From the NCBI GenBank assembly GCA_009760855.2, contig WPIO01000031.1, forward strand, positions 2,024,001-2,088,000: a stretch of 64,000 nucleotides of DNA, given 5' to 3'. Below are positions 1 to 10,269 of this stretch, piece by piece. The notes under the pieces are model-generated. The model was not told where the DNA came from, searched no databases, and saw only the letters and a list, made by a program, of their open reading frames with translations. Each line of letters opens with the position of its first letter. The first letter of the stretch is position 1. Position numbers and translations under genes: made by a program. Source of the stretch: Cristatella mucedo. Taxonomy: Eukaryota; Bryozoa; Phylactolaemata; Cristatellidae.

Positions 1-29
1 GTACTTCGACTAGTTTGCTCCTCCGACTA

Positions 30-275
30 TGCACACTGTATGCCCCAATGGCCTCTGGTTTATTGTAGACACTAAACTGGCTAGGCATTCTCGACACAAG
101 CTTAAGAAAGCTTACAAAAGATCAGGAATGACTGTCCGTCTACTGGTATGCAAAGACTGCTATAGATCGTAGCAATCTATCCCTGTGAATGCAGATTGTA
201 GATTGTACAAGAACAGTGTTGAATCACCGATGCCCAATCTAAAAAGGCTAATGACCATCGACCATATCAGCTCCA
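30..275 (+). mobile_element. LINE-A fragment (linker before reverse transcriptase)
   Basis: This stretch matches, base by base with scattered changes, the part of the better preserved LINE-A copy at 49440-49690 that lies just before the reverse transcriptase. Both read as a basic peptide of the type LKKAxKRSG followed by a degenerate helix. It is cut at both sides and carries stops, so it is a dead fragment. The assignment rests on similarity within the window; the family is CR1/L2-like. Confidence 0.6.
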
Positions 276-279
276 GTGT

Positions 280-1460
280 TTTCTCGAACTCATTCGCACC
301 CACTCCCCAGCATCTGGTCATCTTGCCGTCTTTCGTAATAAACTGAACTCTATTACCTACCAAGCCATCACCTGATATGCACCGAGCGTCAAGAAATTGC
401 ATCCGGTTATGGTTACTACCGGCAATGACTTTGCATCTTTTAAGTCTCAGCTAAAGACACATGTTCCAATCAGTTTCCCTTCGTCTCAGTTAACCCTTTT
501 TTTCAGGTGCACTTTTCGCACGCGCCAGTTGTGCATGATTCAGCGTACGTTACTCGAAGAAGGTCTTACTAACCGGTGGTCATGGTGTCATCATGCTTGC
601 TAGCATGCTGGGCTAATCACGGTTCTTGTTTATGTTTGCTTGCTTGATACAGTGTATGTATAAAACCAGTTGGTATTTCTTCTCTTGCAGCGAGTTGAAA
701 GACCCTAAATATAGATTAGGTTGTCGCGGGTCTCTATAAAAGCGGCTTTTTTTCATGATCTATACCGCGTGTTCTAAGTTTTCAAGACTCCGCGTGAGCT
801 TCATTCCTAGCGAGCTGTATTCTCTAGAGTCTATGCTTGCGTACAGCCATGAGTCGTTGCATTTGCCTCCCGATCCTTCGGCGAGTGACTGCCCCCCTCA
901 CATTTGCTGCTGGGCTCAGCTAATCGATGCCACGTGGCCCTGACGATGCCCGCTGATTGAAAGATAAACATCCCGATGGCGGGCCCTGCATCGAGATGTT
1001 TATCGTTGCCAACTTAGGCATATGCTGGGCTTTCGGGCCCAGCATCTGCAGGGCATTTATTGACGTGGGCGGACGGCTCCTCTTGCACCAGATGTCTGTG
1101 CAGGCTGCCACGGCTGTCTGACTGCATGCGAATCGTCAAAATTACAGGCAGCCCTCGCAGGCAGCATTCAAGAAAGCATTGGGTACCGACTAACGTTTTG
1201 ACCGACGGCTGCTGGCAGGACAGGCTCGAGAGTGTCTCGTCGCACCAGTTGAGCCTGATCGGCTTACCACAGCCAGGCTGTAACTTCCGCGCGAAAGGCC
1301 TCCAAAGAGCGGCAGCGCAGCATTTATCCGAGTACGTCGGGAGTTGCTAGGCAAACGTGTTGGTCAGCCGCCTCACGACGAACGCGCTCGTGGAGGGCAA
1401 CAAAGGAAGCTACTGCTCGGCGATTAATAGGCACGCCCTGTGAGCACTTCGTGCTACAGC
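280..1460. other. No gene recognised; two adjacent hairpins
   Basis: No convincing coding region is seen. The short open frames lack splice sites or family motifs. Two neighbouring inverted repeats stand out: GATAAACATC (963-972) with its complement at 995-1004, extended by five more paired bases; and ATGCTGGGC (1022-1030) with its complement at 1037-1045 around a 6-base loop. They may be the remains of a small structured element. Confidence 0.4.
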
Positions 1461-1467
1461 TGCAGGT

Positions 1468-1556
1468 AGCAAATGTAAAGCGCCCAGAGAGAGATCAAGT
1501 TCTCTGAGGGCGCTTTATCAAGTACATTATTATTATGATTATTATTATTGAATTGT
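1468..1556 (+). mobile_element. LINE-A 3' tail
   Basis: This is the 3' terminal hairpin region of LINE-A (GCGCC, AGAGA, TCTCT, GGGCGC) followed by an ATT-rich tail. Only the last ~90 bases are present, as expected from strong 5' truncation during target-primed reverse transcription. Confidence 0.75.
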
Positions 1557-1616
1557 GAGCCGACTGACATCGCGACTGACATCGTGACAGTCCTTGACGG
1601 ACGACATTTAAAATGA

Positions 1617-1770
1617 TACGCTAGCTTTGCCGAGCGGTTAAGGTGCTCGTCTCGAACCGAGGTCGAGGTGAATTTATTCGATGACTGAGGTAGTGGGCTC
1701 GAGCCCTGCGGCATATGTGAAGCGCCTGAATATAGATCAAGTTCTCCTAGGGCACAGTGCGAATAGAATA
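1617..1770 (+). mobile_element. SINE1, tRNA-derived
   Basis: The tRNA-like head has an A-box region (GCCGAGCGGTTAAGGTGCTC) and a B-box region (GGGCTCGAGCCC). It is followed by the LINE-A-like tail beginning GTGAAGCGCCTGAA. A short insertion between the boxes makes this copy longer than the others. The tail leads into an A/T-rich run. Confidence 0.75.
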
Positions 1771-2286
1771 TATTTATATATTTATATTCAAGCTAAAAAT
1801 CCGCCAGTCCGCAAATACAGTGCATCAGAAGCCGTGGTGTCGCGAGAACCTGAAGATCTACCCAGGCACCTGTGGAGAAGGGCACCTGCAGGGATGGGCA
1901 CTTGTGAAGGGTTGAGCGCATGCAGGGGTAGGATTGGAGACCGCCGGGGGGGGGAAGGGGCGGACGACTCTTAGAGTTTACCTACCGGACAAGTAATGAA
2001 CGAAAAAAGCTGACCTAGCGGCGAAAGTGCAGAGCGCTCCGTCTGGCCCCGATACTCTCAATCGATTTAGTCATTTAGCGGGCCCTCCCTCGGCGAAGTA
2101 ACAGCGTCAGCTCGCTCGCGCGCGCCAGACTCGGAAGCTACGGCGAAGCTGAATCAGCCCTGTGCCGCCTTCACCGAAATGTCATCCTAAAACTTTGCCG
2201 AGTCTCGCGCGATCTTTGTAGCGCTCAAAGTAAATATTTGATGTCTAGCCAGATGTGGCGCTGTGTATAAGTGATATACATATAAC

Positions 2287-2342
2287 TATATAATTCGTAT
2301 TAAAAACAGGTATATATACCTGTTTTTAATACGAATTATATA
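2287..2342. repeat. 56-bp perfect palindrome
   Basis: Bases 2287-2314 are the exact reverse complement of 2315-2342, with no spacer. It lies about 125 bases beyond the GPCR stop codon, in what is probably the 3' untranslated or immediate downstream region, and runs into a TA/TATG simple repeat. It could fold as a cruciform, or as a hairpin in RNA. Confidence 0.9.
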
Positions 2343-2468
2343 TATACATATATATATATACATATATATGTATGTATGTATACTTGTTGTTTATACAAAT
2401 GTATACCGCGCCAGACAGACTGAGGAGACCGTGATTCGCCGGTCGACTCACGCCCGTCTGCACGGTTG

Positions 2469-4212
2469 CTAGGCGCCGGCCGAAGAGGATGGCTGCCGAT
2501 GCGTCCTCTGCGATCTGCGGCCGTCCGTCGCCGACGTGGACGTGGTCTGCAGCTGCGAGAGGATGGAGCGAGCAGACTTGGACAGCGAGACGCACACGCG
2601 CCTCTTGCCGGCGAAGATGAGCAGCACGAAGAGGCCCTGCAGCGAGTTGACGGCCGAGAAGAGGCAGTAGGCGACCGGCTCGTCGACGAACGCCGCGACG
2701 ACGGCGAGCAGCCAGACGAGACCGAGGCTGAGCAGCAGCTGGCAGCACAGGCGCAGCTTCTCGCCGTGCTCGCGCCGCGCCAGCGCCGTGACGCGAGCCA
2801 GGCGTGCGAGCTTGACGACCATCGTGCAGTACACCGACACGTCGACGCCGAGCAGGACGCACAGCGGCGCGACGAAGAACGCCAGGCTGCCCGAGCGGCT
2901 GTTGATGAAGCACTGCGGCGGCCCATAAGATGGCCGCACGCTCAGGGACGCGGCGTCGGCTGCTAGCCCCGCGGCGACAACCAGCGCCGGCACACCCCAG
3001 CCGGCCAGCGCGTACGCCGCCAGGCGACGCTTCGCGCCTTCGCGCAGGCGCTCGAACGACAGGGCGCGAACGATCTCGACGGCGTACAGCGACGTCCACG
3101 TGAACGCCGCCAGGAAGCAGTAGTGCGCGGCAGCCGCGAGGGCGACGCACGCTTCCGGTCGCCGGTCGGCGAGCGGGCGCAGCAGGAACAGCGCGAAGCC
3201 GACAAAGAAGGCGGCCGCTTGGTTCGTCGCCATTTTGCCCGAGAACGATCGCAGCTGGCTGAGCAGGGCGACGAGCACGAAGTAGACGACGAGCGACGCT
3301 TCGGACACGACCAGGAGCGTCAGCATAAGCTCTTCCGGTATGCTTGAGCAGCCTCGCGGCGAAATGCGCTGCTCCGCGGCAGTAGAGGCGGCGAGCAGGC
3401 ACGCCGTAGCGACCGCACCGGCAACGACGTACAATGGCGGATCGACGACGTGCGGCCACACGGCGAGACCGAGGGACTCGTTCGCGAGCAAGGTAAAGTT
3501 GTCGTACGTCGCGACGGCGCTACACTGGACGCAGCGGCTGCGCACGTCGTCGCGGTAGCGGACGACGAGGACGTCCCCAACGAACTCGCCGCGCGCGCCG
3601 TCGCCCCGCAGAGTTGCGATGGCCGCCGCTGCACTCTTCGCCGGCGTCGCCGACGACTCGTCGGTGCAGTTGAGGTTCGCGTCCCAGGCGAGGCAGGAGC
3701 CGTCGGCCGCAGCGCGACCTCGCGGACAAACGGTCGACGGGCAGACGCCTCCGGCGGCGCCGACGTCGTCGCAGGCGGCGGCGAGCGCGTCGCACAGCGG
3801 GTGGTAACTAGCGGCGTAACTCCCGAGTCCGATAGCGCCGCCGCCGCTGGAGCACTGCAACGCGCCCGACGGCGTCAGGATGACGTCAAAGCTGAAGCTC
3901 ACTCGACCGACGAATGAATGCATTATCATGTATGGGAGGCTGGGCGCGGAGCGAACGCAGCTCAGGAAGTTCGGCGGCTCGTTGAGCGCGCAGGCGGCGC
4001 AGTGCTCGTTCTTGAAGGCGTGAGACCGGCCGTTGGCGTAGACGACGCGGAACGGTCCGTCGCGGCAGCCCGAGAGCAGCGTCAGATTCCCGCCGCCGGC
4101 GTCGCCACCGTCGCTTTGGTGTGAGCAGTCGTCGACGAGGTCGAGGATGCACCGCTGAAGGTTGGCCGCGGCTGCCGGCTGGGGCGGCTCGAAGCTCAGC
4201 TGGCAGCTGCGG
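2469..4212 (-). CDS. GPCR exon 3: ectodomain end and seven-helix core
   Basis: The acceptor is a pyrimidine run ending TTTAG (4213-4218). The exon supplies one base to finish a Ser codon and then runs open for 580 codons to TAG at 2469-2471. It carries the Cys-rich membrane-proximal ectodomain, seven helices and a basic Ser/Thr-rich cytoplasmic tail of about 45 residues. All seven helices in one exon, in a gene otherwise split, is unusual for large adhesion receptors. The long frames on both strands here are shadows caused by about 70% GC. Confidence 0.9.
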
Positions 4213-7200
4213 CTAAAGAGTGAGAGAGATGCAACACATGACGAGTCGACTTCTCGCCTCTCGCCTCTCTCATAGCGTGTGTAGCAGGTCAACAGCCTGA
4301 AGGCCGTCCGCCCGTCAGCGCCTAGCGGCGACGTGCACGGCGATTAACTCGCCGGAGCCGACGTCATAAAATCGTGCGTTCACTAGCGCGACAAAATGAA
4401 AAGGCACTGTCATTCTGTCGGTCCTGTGCCTGAACAACTTCATGTATAGCCTCGTTAGACCGTTCGCTCTAAGCGTCACGTGAATGTCTCGCGTGGCGAG
4501 CGATTTCCAGGTAAACGGAGCGGGCTAGAATAAAATGGCTGGGTGCTGGCCCAGTTACCTACTTTAAATACCTGCGAGGCACCTGCGAGAATCGGTAGTA
4601 GTGCCGTTCGCCGGTAAGACCTTTGATCCGGCCGGCAGTCTCGCTGTCAAGCTGGAGTCGTTTACATGCATGAGCAGTCAGAATTGCCAATCAGGAATCT
4701 TCCTTGAGCTAAATTGCTGCAAGCGCTGAATGCACTCCTCGCTACTCGTTGTCGCTAGTTTCGCTCCCACTGAGACCGTGCCGCCCTACGTCACCACCTC
4801 GTCCGATCGAGCTAGCTAGCCACCTGCGGCCCATCTTTCTGAGAGGAGACGAGAACGGAAGGTGCTCGCCTTTAACCCAGGCTTGGCGTGCGCGACGTGC
4901 AGTTCGGCTGTACAGACTGCGTCCTGCTCTCCTCGAGGAACCGCCGCTCGTACCGCAGGCGAACGGCGGCGACAGACCCACCGCAGGCCGTCTCTCACCC
5001 AGAGCCACACACGCAGCAGCGCGGCGGTGCGGGGGCCCCGGCACTGAGGCTGGCGAGTTCGCTGGCGTCGGCGTTTCTTCGCCGTTGCAACAATTGAGCC
5101 CGCCGGATGTCGCATCCGAGGCAGCGTGCAAAGAGCGCCACCGCCGTTCGGTGGCAACTGCAAGTTCGCGGCCCGGCGGCTCGCGCATGTCGGCAGCTTC
5201 ACTGCTGCAGCAGGCGGAGGCAGCGCCACACCCGACGCCGAGGGTCTGCTCCGACGTCGTCGGGCCGTCTACGCGAGGTCGCCGAGACGGGAAGCGGCCC
5301 GGCGGCGCTGGAGCCAGGCGGATGGCGGTAGTGCAGGGAGGGGGGAGGGCGGCGGAGACTAAACGCCAGGCTGTAGGACCGGCGCCAAGCGCTGCTTGGC
5401 GCAGACCAAATGGCTGCCGGCGACTACAACTTGGCTACCAGAGACTACCGGTGAGCCGTGATGGCACACTAGGTAGGTAAGGCGGTTGCTTTCACGACCT
5501 TGGTCCCGAGGTCGAGGGTTCGATTCCTGCTGTGGGCGATTCTTTATCGCCACTGCAAGCGGTGGTGATAGCCATAGAGGCTCTTCTGTCGCTATACAAA
5601 AAGAGGCTGTTTAATCAGCTAGGATTTTTTTTTATTTGCCGGTTGCCATCGTCAAGGCGATGCATTCATGCATAGAAAGTAGTGAGTCAGCATTCGGCGC
5701 TTCGTCGACATAATCGCTCTCTTCATAGACTGCATCAAAAAGTAACCACACACGTATAAGCCCCCTTTCCATGATCTGATCCCAAATTTTGGAAAAAGGG
5801 GTTTCTAAACACGGTAAAATACAGTAGGTGAGAATAATGTGACTTGCTGTTGGCCCATTGGTGCGGCGCTCTGCGAACTTCGTGACTCGTGGCGCGCGTT
5901 ATGGACCCGCAGCAGGCAGTTTTTTATCGCCAGCTACGAAACAGCTCAGCATTAATGAGATGCCTGATTCAGCTTCGCGCTTTTCACGTGGAGCGGAGCG
6001 CAAGAAGGCGGTAAAATTCACACCGAGCCAAGACTGCCGGGCAAGAGGCTCTGACCCGCGTACGCGCACGACGGCAGCTTTGAGCTTGCGGGCATGCGGG
6101 CGGGCGGGGAGGTGTACGAGCGAGTTCTTGTTCACCTCCTCAGCGGAGTGCCTGTTTACCTGAATCGCTCCAATATCGCGTCTCGCGAACGATTCGTCGA
6201 CCGCTCAGTTGCGTTCCACGTGGCTTCCGGGTCAGAGAGTGGCTGGTCGTCGGCAGAGCACGTGTACCTCCAGCGCCACTGCGTCACATCCTCTGGCCGC
6301 AGGCCATCGCAGATGGCGCAATACACGTTTCTGTACGTCACGCCGGAGACGGGGTCGCTGACCGGTGTTGACAGTCTGTCTAAAAACGGCAATGCGGAAA
6401 AATCCTTTCCGCTTTCCTTTCCGCCTAAACTTGGTTTTACCAATAGGTATTACCATAAGCTACAGCGGCCTCGTGGGCGAAAGATTCTGGACGACGAGCA
6501 GGAACCGGGGAGTCCGCTGCGGCAAGCGGCAGCGTCCTCTAGCGGACCGCGGCACGACTCCTGCTGCGGTAGGCGAGCTGAAGCGGACCGTGCGGTCAGC
6601 CGGGCCACTTCCGCTCACAAGGTGCGATGAGATCGCAGAAGCCATTTCCAGCCTTCGGCCGCTTACGCTGGAGGCGCTTGGCCGTGTGCGACACGATCTC
6701 TTTCCGCCATTAAAAGAAGAACGTTAGATAATCATGTTAGACAATCCAGATAAATAAAAACTAATTCGATGGCAATTGATTTGCTTTGTGGGCTTTAAGA
6801 GGGCTTTTAGGACATTATTTTATCAGGCCAGGGGCAGGCGGTTCAGAGGAGGACCCAGTAGATATAGCGAGTACTCGCTAATCGGACCGGCAGATGAATG
6901 CCGGGTAAGTTTTCTTACTCTGCAGAGATGAGGTGGCTGGTGCAGTTGCTAGAGAAGAGGTTCTTCTAGAAAGTTCAAGAGAACACTAGAAACCTCTATA
7001 TTCCGTAAGCACTGTACACTGGCAAGTGGGGGGGGGGGCGTAATCAACGGTGTCGCTGGCATGTTGCAAGAGGGGCGGCGCTAGTCTTCCGGAAGCTCGG
7101 TCCGCGGAACTCCGCACGAGCAGCTAAGTGCGTTTTGACGCCCGTTATTCTGGACGGAAGCAAAGTGCTGGAACGCCGAACTTGAATACTCGCCGCACTT

Positions 7201-9830
7201 GCGGTGAGCCATGAAGTACAGTGCACGAGTCGAGGACCCGATAGGACCGCAGGCGCGTGCTCCTCAGGCAGGTGGCTTGAGAGAGACCTGCGTCTGCGAA
7301 ATAGTGACCTGACAGAATCCGTTTACCGGAACGGAAAGTCGCCGAAAAATCTCAGCACACTTATACGCCGCTGTGGGATGCCGTTAAGATATAGCGTCTC
7401 TGAATAGTACGTCTATGGATCATAATTGCCATTGGTAATTGCTCCGGTGTCTTGCGGAAAATAAAGTGTAATGTATCTCCGTCAGTAACTCCACAAAGTC
7501 AAAAAGACCATGTGGGTGTTACGCAGGAGAGTTTTGTATAGCGCACTCACAGCCTAAGCGGCTTTCGGTACGCATTCGGTAGCCAACAGACTTCGTCTCA
7601 CGCAACAAAGAGAAAGTGGGAAGCATAGCAGAGTTAGGAGAGCAGTTGAGGTAGTGAGTAGCATAGAAGTAGCAGTTCAGGACCGCTGAAAAAGATGTGC
7701 CATAGTAGGCAGTTGGAGAGTAGATGTCGTTGCGTAAGAATTGTGGAAGTGAGTTCCACAGTCTAGGACCTGCAGAGCTAAAGCTTCTGTCGCCATTCTT
7801 CCGAGATGAGAGGCTTCCCGCAGCCGCCAGCGTCGCGGGGCGCTGCCGGCGTCGAGGGGTGCTTTATTACGGTAGCTTTGAAAGCACACGCTCGCTGTAT
7901 TGACGTACCGCACGTCAAAGAACAGCCGCAGCGCGTTTAACAGGTGAAAAGGACTTGAACATTCGCTCCAAATTCACACCAACGGGCACGTCTAGTAATC
8001 TTAAAATCCAACCCACCTTAACCAGTTGCTGTTCGCAATTTGCGTCGGAGAGTTATCCTGCGAAGCGCATAAATACGCCGCTAAGAACGAATAATGTCAC
8101 GCTGGTTTGGCCCAGCGGTTAAGTTGCTCGCCCCGACCGAGCTCTGGCTAAGGTCACGGGCTCGAGCCCCGTGGCGTATGTAAAGCGCCTGAATAGAGAT
8201 TAAGTTCTCTTGGGGCGCTACAAAAGGAATTGTATATATGAATGAATGAATTGTATATATATATATATATATATATTATTTATATAAATATATATATATA
8301 TATTGGTGGCGGAACGTGTCAGCTATCAAAACCGCCGTAGTCATTGTACGTTCTCCTAGCCACCTGCAAGTAAGCAAGATGGCCTGCTCGCGGGTCTGGT
8401 CTCTGCTGCGGTCGAATTCCCGGCGACCAATTCGGTTTCAGGAATCGGCTTCGCCGCCGAGCAATCGGACCGCTAGTTTCGGGCGGCGGGAGTTGGCGGA
8501 GGTCGCGAACATCGAGCTAAGCTTTAAAGCCGCACTCGCTGCCCACATCGAGCCAGTCGGTTGGACAGAGCGGCGCCCGCGCTCAACCCGGGGTCGTTGC
8601 GACTCGCTCGCTAAGGCGATGCGGCGATTTCGACGCGCTCATTCTAGAGTTCGCGAATCCGCCTACAGCGGAGAGGGAGCGGGTCAGACCGTCTTTAATA
8701 ATGATAGTAATAAGAATAACGACACACACGATAAAGCGTCCGCAGAGAACTCTTTCTAGGCGCATCACATTTGCTGCAAAGGAAACGCGATCGAATGCTT
8801 TGTGGTAGCGTGCTCGATAAACAACAAGAATAACACGGTTAGGGGCGACATGCGCAGGATCAGCATGCGAGCGTGGTTATTGGCAGCGTGCACAGTGTCT
8901 TTCCGGCGGAAGCTCGAGTTTCCCGTCGAAAGCCTTGGTTTCCCACAAGCTCGCGTTCGCGTCTCCGCCTTCGCGGGCACCGCCTCACCTTCCCTCCTTC
9001 GCCGGACTCGCCGACGGCGCGCGGAGCCGCCGCACAGCGAGCCGAGCAGCGCGGCTCAGGGGGAGGGCGATCGCAAGGGCGATCGTAAAAACTCCCTGTG
9101 GGCACAGCTCCCCGCTGAGGGCGCCGACGGCCGCGACCTCAGCTGAGCGGCGGCCTCTTCACTTACCCGCCTTACTCTGCCCGGCGGCAAGCGGATGCTT
9201 GCAGAGCGCCTTCGCCAGCTCGCCTTCGTAGTCGTCCGGACACGAGACGAGCATGTACACGCCCCAGCCGCCGCCGGCTGCGGCGGCGCCTCCACCCTGC
9301 CCGTCGGGCGAGTAGCAGACGCGCGACTCGCGGGCGTATTGGCGCTCCTCGTCGCCGCCGCCGGACGTGCTGTTGCTGTCAGCGCAGCAATCGCCGAACA
9401 GGCCGCAGCGGCTGTGACAAGAACAGCCGCCGCCGCCGCTCGGAGCGCTGTTGCCTCCGCGTGCGTGGAGCGAGGCGCACGAGTAGGTGTTAGAGCACCA
9501 CGACGACGACGACGAAGAGTCGACGACGTGCGGCTGATCAACGTCTGAGTCGTCGTCCGCTGCGTCGTCCACGTCCGCTGCGTCGTCCGCGTCGTCCGCG
9601 GCCCCTGCGTCGTCCGCCGCGACGGCGTATCGTATAGGGCGCCGGCCATCCAGCGCGACGCCAGCGGCGGATGCGTATGCGCTGCCGTCGGCTGCTACGG
9701 TCTCCGCCGCGGACGCCGGACCGGCGGACTCGGACGGCGCGGCGGCGCAGCGGAGCGGCGGGGCGCAGGCCAGCAGGAGAGCGGCGAATACTGTGAGCCG
9801 CGTCCTCGCCGGCGGGCGGCCGAGCGCCAT
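2469..9830 (-). CDS. Somatomedin-B class-B (adhesion/Methuselah-like) GPCR, 3 exons
   Basis: The gene encodes a cell-surface receptor of about 875 residues. The exons are 9167-9830, 6160-6379 and 2469-4212. The introns have GT/AG ends and the phases match exactly (1, then 2). The order is: signal peptide (1-30), Asp-rich linker, somatomedin-B-like knot (about 112-151), a conserved Cys ectodomain with YRNVYCAICDG (exon 2), further Cys-rich ectodomain, and a seven-helix core at about 590-830. After TM1 comes LRSFSGKMATNQ, like the LR..PGK loop of adhesion receptors; TM3 holds HYCFLAAFTW and TM7 NSLQG. No GPS cleavage motif was seen. One extra hydrophobic stretch (554-571) precedes TM1. The ligand is unknown. 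The family call is from recognised motifs; the splice model is inferred from sequence. Exact subfamily is open (Methuselah-like versus other adhesion type). Confidence 0.85.
4213..5450. other. GPCR intron 2, GC-rich part
   Basis: This is the intron between exons 3 and 2. The part from 4740 is CpG-rich and open in several frames on both strands, including a 243-codon plus-strand frame that ends in the SINE2 copy. Low-complexity Arg/Ala/Pro composition and overlap of many frames point to base composition, not coding. Confidence 0.5.
5455..5627 (+). mobile_element. SINE2, tRNA-derived
   Basis: The copy has a tRNA-like head with A-box region (CACTAGGTAGGTAAGGCGGT) and canonical B box (GGTTCGATTC). 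A unique body follows with a small hairpin (CCACTGCAAGCGGTGG) and an end reading CTGTCGCTATACAAAAAGAG, then a T run. It matches copies at 22.0, 60.8 and (reversed) 14.6 kb. It lies in GPCR intron 2. Confidence 0.8.
6160..6379 (-). CDS. GPCR exon 2: conserved cysteine ectodomain
   Basis: The acceptor TTTTTAG precedes ACAGACTG and the donor GTAAAC follows CAG. The exon has 220 bases, entering with two and leaving with two bases of split codons, which fit exons 1 and 3. It reads PVSDPVSGVTYRNVYCAICD, a signature common in the ectodomain of invertebrate somatomedin-B receptors, then two N-glycosylation-type sites near its end. Confidence 0.85.
7468..7797 (-). mobile_element. LINE-B 3' fragment
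   Basis: On the minus strand this reads the C-terminal end of a CR1/L2-like reverse-transcriptase polyprotein (FSSxGPxLWNSLPQFLR) and the 3' untranslated end GGAGTTACtGACGGAGATAC. It is closely similar to the copies at 11392 and 52643. It sits in GPCR intron 1 and is 5'-truncated. Confidence 0.75.
8099..8253 (+). mobile_element. SINE1, near-complete copy
   Basis: The head runs GGTTTGGCCCAGCGGTTAAG (A box) to GGGCTCGAGCCCCG (B box), then the LINE-like tail GTAAAGCGCCTGAATAGAG with TTCTCTTGGGGCGCTAC, a TGAA repeat and a TA run. It is one of the best preserved SINE1 copies, inside GPCR intron 1. Confidence 0.85.
8253..8303. repeat. (TA)n microsatellite
   Basis: A TA-rich simple repeat with small interruptions, directly after the SINE1 tail. 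It probably grew from the A/T-rich SINE end. Confidence 0.85.
8690..8895 (-). mobile_element. LINE-A 3' end
   Basis: On the minus strand: the repeated CATGCTGACCC-type 3' untranslated region, the terminal hairpin, and an ATT-rich tail at 8690-8712. It is 5'-truncated and lies in GPCR intron 1. Confidence 0.75.
9167..9830 (-). CDS. GPCR exon 1: signal peptide and somatomedin-B-like domain
   Basis: The ATG at 9828-9830 is followed at once by a hydrophobic signal sequence (LTVFAALLLACA), which fixes the start. A low-complexity Ala/Asp-rich linker follows. The knot CSCHSRCGLFGDCCAD has the spacing of somatomedin-B domains, known for protein-protein binding. The exon ends in GCGG before a strong donor GTAAGT (9161-9166 on the minus strand), leaving one base of a codon that exon 2 completes to Asp. 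Codon use is very GC-rich. A broken copy of the first part of this exon sits at 29.6 kb. Confidence 0.85.
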
Positions 9831-10260
9831 CGCTGCCGAGATGTTGGTCTAGCTGAGAGCCGCCGCCGACGAACGGCGCGTGGCAGCGGCGGCGCGAGGC
9901 TGCAGCAGCGGTGGCCCGCCGCCGCCGCTGTCGTCCGAGCGCGTCGACTGACGCGCCGTAGCGTGCAGCAGGATAAGTCGCGCTGCGTAGGCGTATACCG
10001 GTCTTTACCGGCGAACCGATTTCCGGCCGGCGGATTTCCCGCGTTTCGCGACACCCGAAGTGCGGTCGTAGGCAGCGCCAGGCGCGCAGCGTCCCTGCGA
10101 GGCAAGTGAGGCGGCGACGAGCTCGCGGCGTCGCTTGCACGAAAAGCGAGCTGCTCAGGGTTGTAGGCTGAGTCACGCAATACCTCGCAGCGGAGGCAGC
10201 ACTTGACCTTTAAACCTTCCTGGGGATCCGCCCATAGCTATTTTGACTCATTACCGTAGG
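9831..10260 (-). promoter_or_regulatory. CpG-rich region upstream of GPCR start
   Basis: About 430 bases before the GPCR ATG are GC- and CpG-rich and end sharply at the satellite. The same segment is duplicated at 29.8-30.2 kb with good conservation. A promoter and 5' untranslated role is inferred from position; no clear TATA box was seen at a fitting place. Confidence 0.35.
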
Positions 10261-10269
10261 GGTTCGACG

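Noticed and set aside
2326-3459. 377-codon minus-strand frame and other long frames over 2.3-4.2 kb
   Set aside because: They overlap GPCR exon 3 in other frames, are Arg/Ala-rich and arise from high GC. The true frame has domains and splice-phase support.
4749-5480. 243-codon plus-strand frame in GPCR intron 2
   Set aside because: Low-complexity composition, overlapping frames on both strands, ends in a SINE2; no domain or splice evidence.
8099-8180. tRNA gene (A and B box present)
   Set aside because: Cannot form a full cloverleaf and is followed by the LINE-like tail; repeated seven times as SINE1. The same holds for SINE2 heads.
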